A stretch of 64,000 bases of DNA. Origin: Mucilaginibacter sp. SMC90. GTDB taxonomy: Bacteria; Bacteroidota; Bacteroidia; Sphingobacteriales; Sphingobacteriaceae. Position numbers and translations under genes: made by a program. The notes beneath the pieces were generated by a model, which worked only from the letters and a program-made list of their open reading frames with translations, made no database searches and was not told the origin of the DNA. The stretch spans positions 310,001-374,000 of the forward strand of contig NZ_CP094527.1 in assembly GCF_022811725.1 (NCBI RefSeq), given 5' to 3'. This document shows, one piece after another, positions 61,812 to 64,000 of this stretch (position 1 is its first letter; each line of letters opens with the position of its first letter).

Positions 61812-63721
61812 TGTAGTTCGATATTAATGGCAGAACCCCTTCCGGGTAATGAACGGATATCCATTTTTCCCCGCAAAAACTCTACCCTGGTACGGATATT
61901 ATCCATTCCTATCCCTTTGTTTGCTGTGGCCAGAGAGGGGTCAAAACCTTTGCCGTTGTCTTCTATGGTAATATAAAATATATTTTCCGTTTGGCTGCAT
62001 TGCACAAATACTTCGGTGGCCGCCGCATGTTTGATCACATTGCTCAGCAATTCCTGTACAATACGATAAATTATGAGTTGCTCCTGCAAAGAAAGATCAT
62101 GTTTGATGTTCATCATTTGTGATTCTATATGCATATGGGCTGTTGAAGCTGTTGCGCACAGGTCATTAAGCGCTGTTTCCAGGCCGGAACGCAGCAGGGC
62201 CTCGGGCATCATATTGCGGGCAATTCGCCGTAGTTCGGTAACGGAATTATCCAGCTGAGTGATCACTTTATTCAGCGACCCTCCGGCCCCCTGATCAACT
62301 TCCGAAAGGTTTATTTTTACCCCCGCAAGCATGCCGCCAAGACCATCATGCAGGTCGCGGGCAAGTCTCGCCCGCTCCCTTTCCTCTCCCTGAAGCAAAG
62401 CCTGGGCAACGGCTATATGTTGTTCTTGCTGTAACGATCTGAGTTGTTGTTCGGCCCTGTATTTGCGCTGCCTGTAGAAATAAATAAATAAAAAGACTAT
62501 CAGCATCGACAAGGAAAGACTACCCCAAAGAAAAAGCTGCTGCATTTTTGAACGCTGGTTCAACTGCAAAATCTCTTTTTCCTTTTCGGCATAATTGAAG
62601 CGTGCTTCAAGCGCCTTTACCTGCACATCTGTCTGGGTTCCAACCAAACTGTCCGTCAGTCGGTTAAATTTTAGCAGCCATTGGTAAGCTTCCTGGGGGC
62701 TGTTTAAAGCCGAATCTGTTGTTGCCAGCTCTCGCAATACCTGCCTCATGTTCTCCGGCATTTCTGCTACATAAGGCCTGTGATAAATTTTTAGCAATAT
62801 TTTCTTCGCTTCGGCAAACTTTTTCTGCGCTTTATAAGTCTGAAACTGCTCCATCATAAGTGTGGTAACATCATAAAAGCGTTTCAGTGTATCACCGATT
62901 TGGATACCTTTGTCAAGGCTGATCAGCGCCTGGCCCCAGTTTTTGATGCCATTATAATATCGCCCCTCGGCCCGGTAATAGGATGGTAAATGAATAGACC
63001 GGGGATAAAGGGTTAAAAATCGTTTGGCGCTGTCCAGGTAGGTTCTGGAAAGGGTGTAATCTGGTTTGCTGAGGTAATTATCAGCTATCTTGCTGTAGCA
63101 ATTTAACAGGCTTTCGCCGGTATCGCTGTTTTTTTCTTTAAATATAGCTATCGCCTTGTTGTAGTATAAGTTGGACCTGTCATAGTCAAAGATATTGCTG
63201 AACACAACGCCCAGGCTCATATAATAAGTACCGATATGACCGGTATCCCCTGCCTTGATAGCCATTGGTATAACCTTATTTAACAGTATGTCGGCAAATG
63301 AGCGTTCATTGCCGGTACGTTCTTCCAGGGCACCATAGTTATGCCAGGCTTTTGAATTGAGCGCGTAAGCCTCTCGCGAATGAATATTTCGTAAAAACTG
63401 GTCGGCCAGCAGGTATTCACGTTTGGCCCTCGGGATATCATACTCAAAATAAGCACTGGCCAGATAATAATGTGCCTGCCCCTGATAATAATCACCTGCC
63501 GGATTAAACTTCAGTGCATCCAATGCATAGCGTACGCCTTTGGCGCTGTCCAGATCTGCCCAGTACTGAGAAAGTAAGAAAAGTGTTTTAGCCCTGACCG
63601 TATCGCTCAGCCTCTTGCTTAGCAAAGTTTTCAGGCTGTCTGAATACCGTTTGTCATCAGCTTGCTGTCCCAGGCTAATGAGCGGTAACAGGAACAGGAC
63701 GATGAGTAAATATTTTTTCAA
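61796..63721 (-). CDS. TPR-containing membrane histidine kinase (NarX/HisKA_3 type)
   Basis: A 641-residue sensor. A signal-like N-terminus (MKKYLLIVLFLLPLISLGQ) leads to a periplasmic solenoid of tetratricopeptide repeats (AHYYLASAYFEYDIPRA, ALNSKAWHNYGALEER). One transmembrane helix lies near residue 400 (WGSLSLSMLIVFLFIYFY). The kinase core has RDLHDGLGGMLAGVK (phospho-acceptor His458), the N box ELLSNVIKHAAA, DNGKGFDPS and IGMDNIRTRVEFLRG. The ligand is unknown. The overlapping response regulator follows. Confidence 0.93.
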   Translation of the reverse strand: MKKYLLIVLFLLPLISLGQQADDKRYSDSLKTLLSKRLSDTVRAKTLFLLSQYWADLDSAKGVRYALDALKFNPAGDYYQGQAHYYLASAYFEYDIPRAKREYLLADQFLRNIHSREAYALNSKAWHNYGALEERTGNERSFADILLNKVIPMAIKAGDTGHIGTYYMSLGVVFSNIFDYDRSNLYYNKAIAIFKEKNSDTGESLLNCYSKIADNYLSKPDYTLSRTYLDSAKRFLTLYPRSIHLPSYYRAEGRYYNGIKNWGQALISLDKGIQIGDTLKRFYDVTTLMMEQFQTYKAQKKFAEAKKILLKIYHRPYVAEMPENMRQVLRELATTDSALNSPQEAYQWLLKFNRLTDSLVGTQTDVQVKALEARFNYAEKEKEILQLNQRSKMQQLFLWGSLSLSMLIVFLFIYFYRQRKYRAEQQLRSLQQEQHIAVAQALLQGEERERARLARDLHDGLGGMLAGVKINLSEVDQGAGGSLNKVITQLDNSVTELRRIARNMMPEALLRSGLETALNDLCATASTAHMHIESQMMNIKHDLSLQEQLIIYRIVQELLSNVIKHAAATEVFVQCSQTENIFYITIEDNGKGFDPSLATANKGIGMDNIRTRVEFLRGKMDIRSLPGRGSAINIELQCSVN

Positions 63722-63886
63722 GGTAATGACAAGCGTTTGTTACAAAGTTGCTTATAAATTTTTTCGAAAGCCACTAAGGAATACCATGATTTCTTATCAG
63801 GGTTTTCATGGATATTATTAAATCAATATTTACAGGGATTGTTTGCGAGGCCTGTTGTGGGCAATTTTGATAAAAACACTACGCTT

Positions 63887-64000
63887 ATGAAACCAACTTA
63901 TCTGATTACGCTTTTAGCCTGTCTTATCCCCTTAATATCCTGTAGTAAAAAAGATAATGCCGGCCCCGGCGGAGGCGGTAATTTCGGTACCGGCAGCATC
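63887..64000 (+). CDS. Start of a predicted lipoprotein (runs off the right edge)
   Basis: Only 38 codons are visible. MKPTYLITLLACLIPLISCS is a lipoprotein signal (Cys19), followed by KKDNAGPGGGGN, a Gly-rich spacer seen in many Bacteroidota surface lipoproteins. The function cannot be judged. Confidence 0.65.
   Translation, partial: MKPTYLITLLACLIPLISCSKKDNAGPGGGGNFGTGSI

Overview
The window looks like a chromosomal segment of a Bacteroidota bacterium, most likely family Sphingobacteriaceae and closest in character to Mucilaginibacter or Pedobacter. This is an inference from content. Promoters fit the Bacteroidota -7 consensus TAnnTTTG, and start codons rarely have a strong Shine-Dalgarno sequence. 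Many genes encode lipoproteins or proteins with a signal peptide ending in a Gln-type cleavage site. Typical lineage families are present: DUF885, DUF4197, TonB_C/carboxypeptidase-regulatory fusions and the mutL-rhomboid-rhomboid-phosphatase operon. The intergenic spaces carry interspersed palindromic repeats. There are no rRNA or tRNA genes, CRISPR arrays, prophages or intact insertion sequences.

Layout. 1-7.9 kb: the N-terminal part of an outer-membrane barrel protein, peptidase T, two GNAT acetyltransferases, a zeta-toxin-like ATPase with a small downstream partner, a secreted S9 dipeptidyl peptidase and two small lipoproteins, with a repeat cluster at 6.4-6.6 kb. 7.9-13.0 kb: the translation operon rimP-nusA-infB, with a perfect hairpin in its leader. 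13.0-17.4 kb: a repeat-bearing spacer, a secreted M28 peptidase, and an ECF sigma factor overlapping a multidomain anti-sigma-like membrane protein. 17.4-25.6 kb: a long minus-strand gene run (yceI, type III polyketide synthase, FAD oxidoreductase, methyltransferase, then a PhoR-like kinase, a PhoU-like DUF47 protein and a PiT phosphate transporter), with a UbiA prenyltransferase divergent from it. This is the most unusual metabolic locus in the window. 25.6-34.3 kb: a DUF885 peptidase, an orphan Phd/YefM antitoxin, Fic, UvrA, a lytic transglycosylase and an RluB-type pseudouridine synthase with a long disordered N-terminus.

34.3-40.9 kb: a lactonase, RdgB, SurA-like foldase and MoxR ATPase, followed by a nested set of inverted repeats at 40.3-40.85 kb. 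40.9-48.9 kb: housekeeping genes (cysS, two rhomboids, mutL). 49-52.4 kb: an amidohydrolase overlapping a serine hydrolase that carries what looks like the remnant of a GH3 glycosidase. 52.4-57 kb: a repeat-rich spacer, then AraC regulator, glyoxalase-like protein, haloperoxidase-like hydrolase, Crp-type regulator and epimerase. 57-64 kb: three exported proteins of unknown function (two translationally coupled), an MFS exporter, a small Ala/Gly/Ile-repeat protein, a TPR histidine kinase with its NarL-type regulator, and the start of another lipoprotein.

The best candidates for something undescribed are the polyketide-synthase/UbiA locus joined to phosphate genes and the nested inverted-repeat structure at 40.3-40.85 kb. 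The two toxin-like loci and several interspersed palindromic repeat families come next.
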